The notes under the pieces were generated by a model. The model searched no databases. It had not been told where the DNA came from and saw only the letters and a program-made list of their open reading frames with translations. A DNA stretch of 64,000 nt from Adiantum capillus-veneris (lineage: Eukaryota; Streptophyta; Polypodiopsida; Polypodiales; Pteridaceae), in NCBI GenBank assembly GCA_014529385.2, contig CM043961.1, positions 18,022,478 through 18,086,477 of the forward strand. Direction: 5' to 3'. Both the position numbers and the translations under genes were made by a program. Shown piece after piece: positions 20,430 through 31,379 of this stretch (its first letter is position 1; every line of letters starts with the position of its first letter).

Positions 20430-22557
20430 CCTTCCATCTCTCTTATCTGTCTCAAAAAGGCTGCTTGATCATTGATCCTTTGCTCTGAGAACTGCAGAAA
20501 AGAATTTTCTACATCGAGCTGCACTTGGATCTTTTGGACTGACAGAGTAGTGGTTAGAAGTTCATTGGTTACTTCTGTCAGTTGTTGATCTTTGCTTTTT
20601 CAGGCATTGGATAACTTGGTTAGAAGCTCTCCCAACTCTTCCATTTCTTTTTGCTGCTTCTCTTTTGCAACCTGGTGTTGTTCTGCTTCATCTTTCAGCT
20701 CTTTGATCTGTCTCTGTAGATCTGAAAATATGTTCATCATGTCATCTAGCTCTCCTTGTAGAGCATCAATGACTAGCTCAAGTTCCCTAGCCTTAGCACT
20801 GCGACTAAGTGCTGCTATTCGTATTTTTTCTGTCATCAGCTACATCTGCTTGGCATATTCATTGACCTGCATGATAACTTCGTCATTTTTTTGCCATTCT
20901 TCAGGCTCTTCTCTACAGGTTTTTGCCGTTTTGGTTTGTGGCTCTTTGCGTGGTGTTGTGGTTGTTGCTTGTGGTTGTGGCGGGGGTTCTACCTCTCCTC
21001 CTTGAGGCATTGCGGTTACCTTACTTGCTTCTGTTGCTTGAGGCTTTGTGGATGCCTTTGTTGTTTTTGGTTGGGTTGTCATAGAAGGTTTTGTTCTGTT
21101 TCTTTTGGTTGTTCAAAACTTGTTGCTACCTGTTGCTCATGCTTTTTTTCCTTGGCTTCCTCACCCTCATTGGGTTTAGATGTTGGTGAAGGATTTGGGC
21201 TTGGCATTGGGTGCTCTTCTTGCTCCGTAGGGGGCGAAGTGGGTTTTGGAGGCACATCCCCTTGGTCGTGGTGTGACTCACCTTGTTTAGTAGCCTCTGC
21301 TTGTCTTTGTTGTTTGGTTGCTTCCTCTTTTGCTTTCCTTTCAGCTTCTTGAACTTCTTTCAACTTTAAGGCTTCTGCCTTTGCATACATGCGTTCAAGA
21401 AAATCCTTGAGATCCTCTGCTTCTTTCCTTGCAGGGCTCTTGGTTCTGGGTCCCCTTATATCTCTTGGAACCCATCTTTCCGGGTCCTCACCTGCAGCTT
21501 GGTGGCTCCTTTCATAAGTTTGCTTTTCTCTTTCAAACGTCGCCTTCTTTTGCAGGTTCTTCTTGGTGTGCAGCTACTGCTTTCTTATTCATTTCTTCAA
21601 TTCTTGTCCGTCTTTCTTTGTTGTCCAAGCTCTCACTGCTATGAGCTTCGTGGGAGCTTTCGGCAGATTCTTCGTCTGACTTATATACTCTCTTGATGAA
21701 TGCGTGGTTCTTGGAGAAGGTTGCACGGATACAATCCAAGTGTTCTGATCTGGGACTGGGGACAAATTATCGGCCATTCCAATAGCATGATATGCTATTC
21801 TCATCAACACTTCAAGGGTGCCCAAATATGTGATTTTGCCCTCCTTGTTCGTGCTTTTCAACATTGTCAGCACATACTGCGCATGATCAATTTCCTGCCT
21901 GGTTGTCGACTTTAACACTTGAGTGAAGATGGTCACAACCGCATGATTTGGGGTGGTGTACAGTGGTGATATCTTTGATAAGAAGTGGAAGTGTTGATGG
22001 TACAGGCGAGATGGTTCTTCTACTTGCCTTTCGATGAGGTCGGAAAAGGTTGCAGCAGCAGTGTCTTTGGTAAACGTTCCTATTATCTTTCTATCTTTGG
22101 CCCGCATCATCATACCTTCAGTAGGCAGCTTCAATGCCTCGGCCACTATCTCCTTCGTGATTACCACTTCTACCTTCTACCCTTGTTGATCAGTGATTTG
22201 GGCTGACCCATCCTCTTTGATCGTAGATAGTAACTCATATGCCTTCTGGAAATCCATGCCACATGGTTCTTGGCTGTAGAAGTCTCTTAGGCCTAGCTTT
22301 TTGTTGGCTTCTTTGGTGTCTGGCTTGGCAGCTACATCATATATCTCCTTTGGTAGCATTTGCAGTTGACTTGGTGTCCTTCTTCGCTCTTGAACCTGCC
22401 AGTGAAAACCATGGTTTTTTTTCTTCAAGTTGTTCCTTAGATAAGCACGTTGCCTTGGCTGTCTTCACTGAACTTGGATCTAATTTGGTAGGGTGGAAAC
22501 TCTTGCAACTTTTCTTTCTGGGACACCCTTTTCTTTGCCTTCTCAGGAGCTTGCATT
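20430..22557 (-). pseudogene. Retroelement ORF with coiled-coil region, broken
   Basis: Reading down from an ATG at 22555-22557 (MQAPEKAKKRVSQKEKL) the frame has one stop at 22177-22179 (QQG*KVEVV). It continues as ITKEIVAEALKLPTEGMMMR and NHAVVTIFTQVLKST, then shifts frame around 21.6 kb. The later part is rich in Glu/Lys/Gln (21079-21390) and Pro/Thr (20840-21082), and ends in a heptad-like coiled coil (20600-20836, LVIDALQGELDDMMNIFSDL). The position directly downstream of a retroelement leader suggests a gag-like or accessory product. I do not recognise the family. The 3' part is cut off at 20430 by the inverted LTR segment. Confidence 0.55.
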
Positions 22558-24660
22558 GCTCCTGTTAAGTGAATACAATGTCAAAGTTAGAAAATTCTGT
22601 AAATTTTGCACTGAAATGCCTTGAGTCTGTATTGCTGACAAATGATGTCCAATTTGCTTCAAATCAATTTTGGAGCATGCATAGATGCATAAAAACATGT
22701 AGAGATCAAAACCATACAGTTCAGGCAAAAATTGCAACAAAAGTAAATAATCGCGATTCTTTACACAGCTGGGGATTTTTTTCAAATTTTGGCAATTTTG
22801 ACATCATAGGCTTGAAACATATGGCATTTAGGTACTCTGAGTGAAGTGTGGGCTTAATTTAATGCACTGGGTGGAAATGGTGCCAGATTTAGGCTTTCAA
22901 TCTCTAAAACAATAGATATACTAAGATTTTGAGTTTTTGAGATCCAAACTTGCTCAAACTTGGTCAATGGACTTGGGACATTATGTTCTTTGGTCCCATA
23001 AGGTCAAAGTTGCAGATTTCACCCATATTGGCAAGAAAGTAAATAATTACGATTATTTATTTTTTCATCAAAATGTGCATTTTTTTGTTGCAACTTGGTT
23101 CTAGGCATGATGTAAACTCTGTGTATGAGATATGGGGTGATTTTGGATCAAAAAATGTGACAAATAACTCAAAAATTGTAGTGGAAAGACTTTGGTGCAT
23201 TCTTTTAACAATTTCCAAGTTTTTCTTGATCATTTTGGCTCATACTTGAAATGTGGCATGTAATAGATGTATACAAGTAGTAGGTGAAGTGAAGGGATAA
23301 TTTTCAAGCCAAACAAGCACAAAAGTAAATAATCGCGATTATTTACAACAATCAATTTTTTTGCAAGACTTGACAATTTGATGACCTACCCATATTCAAT
23401 ACATCTAAAACAAGTCCTAAATTGAATTTGGTAAAGTTTTGTCGTTTCAATATCACTTCGTGCTCTTGTCGACTGTGAAATCATCGATTTTTGTGACTAG
23501 ATGGCATGTGGAGTTGGTTAGTCACTTTATGGGCTTGTCCGTTACATAGTCTTGATGCTACCTATCCAATTTTGGCCCATTTGGAGTCAGTTTGACTTCA
23601 TATGTCAAATTTGATGCTTTGTAGCCTTCGAGCTATTTTTTGTTGTTCGAGAGCTTGCCTTGACTGTTTTCATGAAACCATTGTGTATAGACCCAGTCTA
23701 TAAGCTGGTGGAGTCAGAATCCAATTCTGGCATTTGGGAAAAACCTAGATTTTCCACTTGCGACCCCCCTCGGTCCCTGTTGAATGGTCATTTGGTGATA
23801 TAGAAGTGTTCTTTTATATAGGGGCATACTATAGTTCAAGTCTCGTTGAATTTGGTTGAGCTGACACGCCGCTATGGTCAATTTTGGGTCGTAGGACTTC
23901 GTGCATTGTTGGGTTTCTGGGGTTTTTTCTTGAGCCTAAACATGCTACCCGGCCATATAGAATTGTTCATTGATAAGCTTAGAACTTACCTCTCATGTCT
24001 CGTGTGAGACGGTGCTGTAAAAGGGTGATTGTGGACTCCGAAAATCGCACGCGAAGAAGGTCGAGAGCTCTCTTCTCCAAGAGTGACTAGTGGAAATGAG
24101 GTGATTTTGGGCTACCTTGGACATCTATACTCGGACTTCCCAAACTATTTTTTCCCAAATTCCCCTAGTAGTCTTACTAGGCCGACTCAAAAATTTCTTC
24201 AATCGGATTCCATTAGCTCATTTTGCAAGAATTTGCGAAAGTAGACCTTGGCAGTCTAATTTAGGCTTCCCGCTTCCATCTGTCGATTCGATTGAAATTT
24301 TTTGTGCCGGTTACATAGTCTTTCTGATCATCAACGTATCTTCAGTTTCTCCATTTGAGCTCATTTGCTATTTATTATTAATTTTTTGACCTGTTATTGA
24401 AAAAATCAAAGAAAATAATAAAATACGCTAAGAAAACAAAGTGAAAATTCAATAATTAAGAAAATCCATTGCGAAACATTTCTTTATTGTTTTTTGGCGG
24501 ATTTCTCCATTTTTAAGTCCCAATATCAAGAAAAAATGATGAAAATAACAAAAAAGGACCATTTTTTGATGTTTTTTTGATAGTATTTACACTATCTATA
24601 CTCATCAGGGAATGTTAATAGTTATATTTTCCCTGTTGATGACTTTCTAAGGACATTATT
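22558..24660 (-). other. Retroelement leader / 5' UTR with spaced palindromes
   Basis: No coding frame. Three palindromic sites at 22743-22764, 23039-23060 and 23325-23346 sit about 290 bp apart, in the same kind of AT-rich unit as the leader of the Gypsy element at 34.7-36.7 kb. I therefore read it as the leader preceding the ORF at 20430-22557. A PBS and LTR boundary could not be fixed. Confidence 0.55.
22743..23346. repeat. Palindromic sites, ~290-bp spacing, cluster 1
   Basis: Arms GTAAATAATCG and CGATTATTTAC abut to form a 22-bp palindrome. The copy at 23325 is perfect; 22743 has one change and 23039 two. Start-to-start spacing is 296 and 286 bp. Confidence 0.85.
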
Positions 24661-25383
24661 AGGTAATTTTGCAAAAATCACACGTTAACATCAAACTTTT
24701 TTCTCCGTCTTCAAACATTGCCCTTAATTACATAGTTTCCTTCCACCACTCCTAGATGGCGTACTCCGTGATGACTGTGTGCATGGGTTGAACAATCATG
24801 TCTATGCATAGCCTTGGTTGGCTCTAATATGCTTTGAAGATCAATGCAATTCAAACCATTATGTTGTGCAAGAGTTGGGTCTTGAGTAATTAACTCAAGG
24901 GTTTCTGAGGTCGAGGTTTTTTGCTACTGTTTCCCAAAGAGCAAGTCTTGTAGCATGTGTGCTCTTTGCTTTATTGTACCATCAGGATGCTTTGGCACAC
25001 TAATTTTCTGAGCTGTTGATATCAATAATGATGGTTGTCAAGATTTTACTCACCATTGGTATCTTGTTTTTGCTTCAATGAAATGTTGTGAGACTTAACC
25101 CTCCACTACTTCATCAGTTTTACAGTTTGCGGAGAAGATAAGTGCTCCTTCTTCCTCCAAATCCATTTTTTTTTAGGTTCCTGCTTGAAGATGCTCCTCT
25201 TTGTATTTTGAACCTTGGAACCATCTTTGGTACATTAAATGATGTTTTGGGCCCCCAAATTTGAATTGGCTTGTCCTTAAGTTGTGCTTTTGGTACCCAA
25301 AAATGCCCGACTTCTTGCATGCTACTTGTAGCAGCTGCTTGTCGATAGGATTGAGAAGATTGATTACTTTTGGGGTTGTTCTG
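24661..25383 (-). pseudogene. Decayed retroelement coding sequence after the protease fragment
   Basis: Minus-strand pieces such as QVACKKSGIFGYQKHNLRTS continue from the protease fragment at 25384-25760 with stops and shifts. The piece resembles the region between PR and RT but has no diagnostic motif. Confidence 0.35.
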
Positions 25384-26021
25384 CTAGTAACCTCCTTTCC
25401 ATTCCTCTTTGCTTGGTGCAATTGGAACAATGAGTTGTCCGCCTTTAGGTGATAGCTTGAGCTGATTGGTATTGCAATCTGGTATTGCCTTGTATGTCCA
25501 CATCCATGAGATTCCAAGAATCATTGTTTCATTCATGTGTTCATCAGGTAAGCATAAAAACTGATGAGGGCATGAACATCCATGTACTATCACATTTAAG
25601 TTGACTACTCCCAGTGTCAGTGTTGGGTTCTTGTTGCATCCTGTAATAGTCAATATTCATGTTTGTCAATGACTGACTTGTTGCTTTCTTGTATGTGGAA
25701 TAACTGACTGCATTTACTCGATCTCCTGTATCGATCAATGCACTTGTTCTATGATTGCTCAGCTTTTACTTTGATGCAAAGGTCAATTCCATCTAACCAT
25801 TCATCATCTATTGGCACTGCATCTTTTTGTAATTCCCATAGTCGGTCATCTAGTGCCAGAGTGTTGATGGGAATAGGTATTTGTTGATTTTTGAGAGCAG
25901 CTTTCCTTTTGAGTACTCGAAGGTGAGCTTTCTCTTGGGCTTCATCAATGACCTGCTGTCGTTTTATCTTTCTTTGCTTTGCTGCATGCATCTTTTCTAG
26001 CAATTCATTTGTTAGTGGCAA
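25384..26021 (-). pseudogene. Aspartic protease fragment of a second retroelement
   Basis: After a basic segment (25749-26021, MHAAKQRKIKRQQVIDEAQ) the frame reads ALIDTGDRVNAVSYSTYKK, with the DTG catalytic triad of retropepsins. A one-base shift then leads to TITGCNKNPTLTLGVVNLNV and MILGISWMWTYKAI, the usual ILG-x-x-W end of the fold. It lies downstream of the integrase of the neighbouring Gypsy element, which already has its own protease at 31 kb, so it belongs to a different, truncated element. Confidence 0.65.
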
Positions 26022-26042
26022 ATTGTACTTCTTTAAACGGCA

Positions 26043-26918
26043 TCAACTAATCCAATTAGCCATTGGTTCACCATCTAGGGTAGACAACTTAACTGCTCCA
26101 CTTGGAGATACGTCTTCAATGATAAACGGTCCGTTTCTCTTTTTCTTAAACTTGGGAATGTGTTGCTTAAGGGAATAGACTATAACTAAGTCCCCTTTTT
26201 TGAAGATTTTTGTAACTAGATGGGAATCAAAAAACTGTTTTTGTTTCCGCTTTTGTGCATAGATGTGAGCTACAACATTTAGCCTTTGGTCATCAAGCTT
26301 TTCTAAGTCTTCAAGCCTCTCTGACAGTTCATGTCCAATCCACTCAAGATCCTTAGCTACCCTTAGTGTCGGCAATAGAAATTCTATCGGCAGTATGGCA
26401 TCAAGACCATAAACAAGGTTAAAGGATGTAGCATTTAAAGTTGTCTTGAATGAAATTCTATAAGCCCATAGAGCGGCATAGAGATTCATCTCCCAATCTG
26501 TCTGTCCTGAACTAATCACTTTAGTGAATACCGAGCTAAGAATTTTATTCGTATGCTCAGCTTGTCCATTTGCTTGTGGGTGATAGAGAGCCAATTTGTT
26601 ATGGATGACCATAAAATCATTAAGCAGATACTCAATTACCTCATTGAGGAAATGAGTTCCCCTATCACTGACAATTTCTATTGGCAGTCCATATCTTATG
26701 AACACATTCTCATACAAGAATGCGGCTATGATTTTGGCATCATTCTTTTGGGTTGCTTTAGTCTCTGCTCACTTGGTCAAATAGTTTGTAGCTACAATGA
26801 TATATTGAGCTTAGGTTTATAAGCAGGTGGCTGTATTGGCTCAACAAAGTCTGTACCCCATTTTGCAAAAGCTCTAGCCCCCATCGTTGGTCTTAAAGGA
26901 ATGCTATCTACACGGGTT
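26043..26918 (-). pseudogene. Integrase catalytic core and C-terminal module (G1)
   Basis: KWGTDFVEPIQ (first catalytic Asp) is near 26860, VSDRGTHFLNE (second Asp) near 26660, and HPQANGQAEHTNK (catalytic Glu) near 26580. The C terminus has KKRNGPFIIEDVSPSGAVKL, a GPY/F-type module. All three DDE residues remain, but a stop follows the segment IVATNYLTK. The core is separated from its zinc domain by the solo LTR at 26919-27720. Confidence 0.85.
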
Positions 26919-27179
26919 TGTTAAGTATGGAGCCCGATTTACCCTTGTAATTTTCAGTGGTAAAAGCACACATTTGTAAGGCCCCCATTATGAGGAGAAG
27001 CCATCGTGCGTGAAGGAAAATCACTCACCGGAAACCAAAATTTTCACGGACAAGAATCAGGGGCAACTTTAAAGGCCTCGGGGGCGGAGGCCTCCGAGAC
27101 TTTTTTTTTCGCCGGAATATTCTTTTTCGCCGGAATATTATGGCCGGGCGGCGGCCGGAAAGTGGTCGGAAAACAACCG

Positions 27180-27290
27180 GTCGATTGGCCGGTGGCCGGT
27201 AGTCAATGGCCGATGGCCGGTGGTCGGAAGTCAATGGCCGGTGGCCGGTGGCCGAATTCAATGGCCGGTGGCCGAATTCAAAAGCGGACT
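27180..27290. repeat. GGCCGGTGGCC-type short repeats inside the solo LTR
   Basis: About six imperfect copies of GGCCGGTGGCCG, spaced 10-30 bp apart, several followed by AATTCAAT or AGTCAAT, in the U3 part upstream of the TATA box. They are GC-rich against an AT-rich background and could be promoter elements of that LTR. Confidence 0.7.
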
Positions 27291-27404
27291 TGTCTTCTCA
27301 AGGGCGGCCACACATGGGCGGATTGGAGGGTCCGATTTGGACTTATTCCCACAAGGGCGGCTACACATGGCTGTCTCTCATAAGAGAGGGCAGCCCTTTT
27401 GGCC

Positions 27405-27413
27405 TATAAAAGG
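27405..27413 (+). promoter_or_regulatory. TATA box of the solo LTR
   Basis: TATAAAAGG within an otherwise GC-rich stretch. The expected start site is about 30 bp downstream. Confidence 0.6.
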
Positions 27414-27720
27414 AGGTCATTTCTACACACATTTTAGAGTGTGAAGTTGATGCAACAAGGTGAGTGTGAGGTGGTGAGAGTGAAACAAGGCGGGAGCTCC
27501 ATTAAGGGTATAATCCCTTTGTAAATTACTTCTTGTTTTGAAGTACTAAAGCCATTGAGTGGCTGCTTTCCCGTGGACGTAGCCCACATTGGGTGAACCA
27601 CGTATATCGTGTGTACTCTCTCTCTCTCTCTCTACTCTATAATCTCGTGTATGTAAATCTTTCTTTCTTAATTAAGTAATCTACTCAATTATCTATTTAG
27701 TTACGTCTTATTTCCTAACA

Positions 27721-28020
27721 GGGTTGGCATTTTAGCTCGTTGACATGCATCACACCTTCGAACATATTCCTTAGCATCTGCAAAAGTGTTGGCCACCATA
27801 TGCTTGCCACCATTAAGATTGCTCTTGCAGTGGTTTCACTAGAAAAGTGACCTCCAGCTAATCTAGCATGTGCTTGTTCTATAATGGGAATATATTCATC
27901 TTCATTTTCACAAAGACGCAGATGTTAATCATTTCCTCTTCGAGACAATTGGTTCCCAATAAGAGCATAGTCTCTTGCTTCACTTTCAATTGCTCTTTGG
28001 TGGCGTTTACTCATATCCTC
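27721..28020 (-). pseudogene. Second integrase zinc module (H2C2, module B) of G1
   Basis: Reading: PEDMSKRHQRAIESEARDYA, LIGNQLSRRGND then a stop, followed by IIEQAHARLAGGHFSS and, next to the insertion, RRCDACQRAKMPT. The two His and both Cys of the HHCC zinc finger are kept. It lies next to the catalytic core once the solo LTR is removed. Confidence 0.75.
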
Positions 28021-28403
28021 AGGAAATGTTTGGCTTGATAAGTAGCTAGATAGTTACTCCACTTAGAAACGAGTGATATTTGGAACAATGTCACATGAGT
28101 TATGGGTGCTTGTTTCTGGCATTGAGGATATTTTTTTACAAATGAGTGAATATCACTCCTCATAGTTGGCCAAAATACTCCAAATCTCAAGATCCGTTGC
28201 ATAGTTTGGTCTTCCGCAAAGTGAAGTCCCACTATGGTAATATGTGTTTGACTTAGGTATTGGGTTTTCTCATCAGGATTAATGCACAAAAGCAAATTTC
28301 CATCTCGATTTCTTTTGTATAGCCTTCCAGCTACTAGTAATTGAGACATAGCCAATTTATCAATTAATCCGATTTTAATAGGAAGTGATATTTGCAAATC
28401 CAC
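28021..28403 (-). pseudogene. First zinc module (H2C2-like, module A) of G1
   Basis: VAGRLYKRNRDGNLLLCINP, then QTHITIVGLHFAEDQTMQ and FVKKYPQCQKQAP follow the same pattern as module B, but the first Cys of the CxxC pair is Tyr. It is followed by the linker type that normally precedes the integrase (SLVSKWSNYLATYQ). Two modules in tandem between RNase H and the core are unusual. Confidence 0.7.
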
Positions 28404-29314
28404 TTAAGCTATGGTCATCAATGATACCATATTTTTTGACCATCGAGGTATCATTTCCACGGAGAACAGATATGCATCAGGTAGATCATCGTCTACTCCC
28501 TTTGGTGGTTCTCCTGAAATAATCCTTGATAAATGATCTGCTCTTTGATGAGTGGTGCCCTTTTTCATAACTACAGTGATCAAATTCCAAAAGAATGATG
28601 AACCATATCAGTATTCTTCGTGTGTTGCATGGCTTGTTGACCAAATACAATAAGTCTTGTGTGGTCCACAAAGAACACAAATTTGTTAGCTAATAGGTAA
28701 TGTCTATACTTTTTTATGGCATAGATCATTCCTAATCCTTCTCTTTCGGTGGTTGTATAGTTTTTCTCTGCCATATTCAATTGTCTACTAGCATAAGAAA
28801 TAGAAAAATCAATTTTTCCATCCCCTGGTTGAGCTAGTATACACCCAATGGAAAAATTGGAAGCATCTACATGTATGTGGAATATCTTATTCCAATCTGG
28901 TGCTTTCAGTATTGAAGCTGAAGTGAGAGCTTGCCTAAGCTTCATGAAGGATTCTTCACACTCATCCGTCCATTCAAAGAGTGTAATCAAGCTGTACATG
29001 GGTTGTGCAATTATAGCGTACATGTAAATGAATCGTCTGTAATAGCCACAATGTCCCATGAAAGCTTGAGCCCCTTTTATTGTTGTCGGTCTAGGCAAAT
29101 AAGCAATAACATGAATGTTATCCATATCAGTAGCTATGCCGTTTTTAGACACTATATGTCCAAGAATTTTTCCTTGTCTGCCCATGAATGTGCACTTTTT
29201 AGGATTTAAGAAAATTCTATAAAGTCTATAGTTTTCAAATACCTTTTTGAGGTGCTCAAAATGATCAGCCCAGATTGATGAATGTACACATAAATCATCC
29301 ATATATACTTCCAA
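28404..29314 (-). pseudogene. Reverse transcriptase palm to RNase H (G1)
   Basis: FLEVYMDDLCVHS gives the YMDD catalytic box, followed by LNPKKCTFMGRQGKILGHIV, the RT thumb. RNase H starts at FHIHVDASNFSIGCILAQPG and includes EREGLGMIYAIKKYRHYL and FVFFVDH. After 28580 the frame shifts, and a linker typical of Gypsy (RADHLSRIISGEPPKG, DDDLPDAYLF) leads to the zinc modules. The catalytic residues remain, but stops prevent a full product. Confidence 0.85.
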
Positions 29315-29742
29315 GAAATTCCGAAGGTATTCTTAAAAAGCATGGCTCATCAATCTTTGAAAGGTGGCAGGAGCATTAGTTAACCCAAAAGGCATAACCC
29401 TATAGGCAAAAATACTCCATTCAGTTGCAAAGGCAGTTTTATGTTGATCTTTGGGGTCGAACAAAAGTTGATTGTTCCCAAAAAGCCATCTAAAAAGCTG
29501 TAAGCTTCTTTTTCTGCAACTCGTTCTAAAACATGCGCAGTGATTGGAAGAGGAAAGTTGTCTCTAATGGTGGCTGTGTTCACTTTCTTGAGATTGACAC
29601 ACACCCATAATTTTTCATTTTTCTTGGGTACTATCACAACTAGAGACACCCAATCTGTGTGTTCAATTTCATAAATGAATGTGGCTTCCTTTAGCTTTTC
29701 TATCTCCTCTTTGATCTTTCTAGCAAATGTCTCATTATAAGT
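29315..29742 (-). pseudogene. Reverse transcriptase N-terminal part (G1)
   Basis: WVSLVVIVPKKNEKLWVCVN, LKKVNTATIRDNFPLPI and AYSFLDGFLGT follow the RT fingers/palm pattern; FLDGFSGY is usual. A frame change follows at about 29380, and a stop lies just before the YMDD segment. Confidence 0.8.
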
Positions 29743-30533
29743 CTATGTCCTTTGTCTTCTTGGTTTCACATCATCTCTCATACGTATGGTATGTTGAGAA
29801 ATTTCTGAATCAACACCCTTGAGATCCTTATAAGACCAAGCAAAGATATCTCGGTATTCTTTCAGTAAGCTTAACAAAAGTTCTTCCTCTTCTTCAGTCA
29901 GGTCATTTGCAATGTAGGCATGTCTATGCTCTTCTCTTGGTTTGACCATATCTATCTTTTTTGCGTTTATAGGTCCTTCATAGGACTCTCCCTGTTTTCG
30001 TAGTTCCCTGACAGGTTGTTCGATAATGATTTTTTGATCCTGGAGATTATATTTCTTGTAATGGGATGGAACACTCATTACGTCTTTACCTTCCTTCTCA
30101 GTGGTTTCCATTTCAGTTGTATATATCTCCTTTAGAGCTTTCTTCAACTCTTGATACTTCTTTCTTCGTTCAACTCGTGTCATGGTTGAATCCTTGTCCT
30201 CGTATTTAGGTTTTGCTTGAGTTTCCTTTCTCGTTTTTATCAATGTTTTCGATATTTCTTGATTTTTGTTTAAAGGATATCTACCAGTGATTTTGTCTTT
30301 GACACAATCATGTGTATCTATCTGCATCAGAAACTGTGTTCTACTAGAGACTGATGGCATAGTATAGCTTTTGAGTTTCTCATGTCTCTTTTTCTTCTAT
30401 ACCAGTTTTGTCTTCTCAGTTTTTGGTTTGGAAAGTCAAAAAACTTTACCTCCCCTCCTGTCATGAGTAGTTTAGCTCTCACATGTTCTTTTTCTGACCC
30501 CGAATCATCTAAGGTAGCTAAATGTTCTTCCAA
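29743..30533 (-). pseudogene. PR-RT linker region (G1)
   Basis: A Lys/Glu-rich segment ends in LLSLLKEYRDIFAWSYKDLK and GVDSEISQHTIRM, the hallmark sequence immediately before plant Gypsy RT. A frame break near 30340 separates an upstream piece (30327-30533). Confidence 0.75.
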
Positions 30534-30907
30534 CTCATCTGTTGCATCATAGTAAAGGTCTGAAAAGACTTGTTAAGCTTTCATTAAGTCGTTGGATTCT
30601 TGAATTTTTTCTTCAATGTGAAGGGTTGAGGTCATTTGTATGGGAATCATGTCATAGCCGTCCTCATTGCAAAATTGAGTAGGCATAGACATATTTACAC
30701 ATACATCCATTGTTGTAAAATTTGAGTCCACTCAAATGGCTCGAATAAATGCTCTGGCAAGGGTTCAGGTACATAGGCTTCATATGTGTAATCCCTTTCT
30801 AAGATACGTTCTTCTTGTTTTAACCTTTCGTTTTTTGAGGCTCCTCACATCCAAAGTGGTGTGTCTTTTTTCAACCAAGATAGAAGCTTAGTTTTAGCCG
30901 AAGAGAC

Positions 30908-31312
30908 TCAATCAAATTCTTGTATGGGCATTTTTATGACATTTCTATGAGTGTGATCTTTTAGATTAACCCTTGTTATTGATCCCACTTGCTTCAAGTA
31001 CATGTAGTTGTTTCTCCAATCCTGAATGAGTTGTAGTCGCATGAAAGGTCTTCCCAAGATAATTTCATAATTGAGTTTCTTTCCAAAGTCTACTATTGCA
31101 AAAGCATGTTGATAATCAATTTCACAGCAACTAACTATCACTTTTTCAAGTAGTTCTAAGGGTCTTTCCATGTGTCCATCAACCAGTTGTAATTTTATTT
31201 GAGTTTGTCTAATGGCTGGTTGCCCCCATGATTCCCATACTGCTTTCATGGCTATGGCTATGCCTGCCCCACTATCCAGTATTGCCATGGTTTTCATATC
31301 ATTGTATCTCAA
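30908..31312 (-). pseudogene. Aspartic protease (G1)
   Basis: MKTMAILDSGAGIAIAMKAV has the retropepsin D-S-G triad (usually DTG/DSG), and YEIILGRPFMRLQLIQDW is the ILGRPF end of the plant Gypsy protease fold. It has about 130 residues, normal for this domain, and is open throughout. It probably acts within a Gag-Pol polyprotein in intact relatives. Confidence 0.85.
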
Positions 31313-31379
31313 TGAAGGTTGTGTTTCCTTCTTCCCCTTCGTATTATTCTCCGACTGTGTTCATTGGAATGAATCTAAT

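Larger units (their letters stand above)
26919..27720 (+). mobile_element. Solo LTR with 5-bp target-site duplication
   Basis: The 802-bp insert begins TGTTAAG and ends CCTAACA, with TGTTA/TAACA inverted ends. It is flanked by the direct repeat GGGTT (26914-26918 and 27721-27725). Removing the insert and one repeat rejoins the integrase frame (CQRAKMPT to RVDSIPLRPT). It contains a TATA box at 27405-27413 (TATAAAAGG), GGCCGGTGGCC-type repeats and a CT run. No internal domain is present, so it is the product of LTR-LTR recombination. Confidence 0.92.

Noticed and set aside
20592..21352. Plus-strand Cys/Ser-rich frames (137 and 153 aa)
   Set aside because: They are antisense to the Lys/Glu/Gln-rich coiled-coil ORF on the minus strand, which has the better protein-like pattern.
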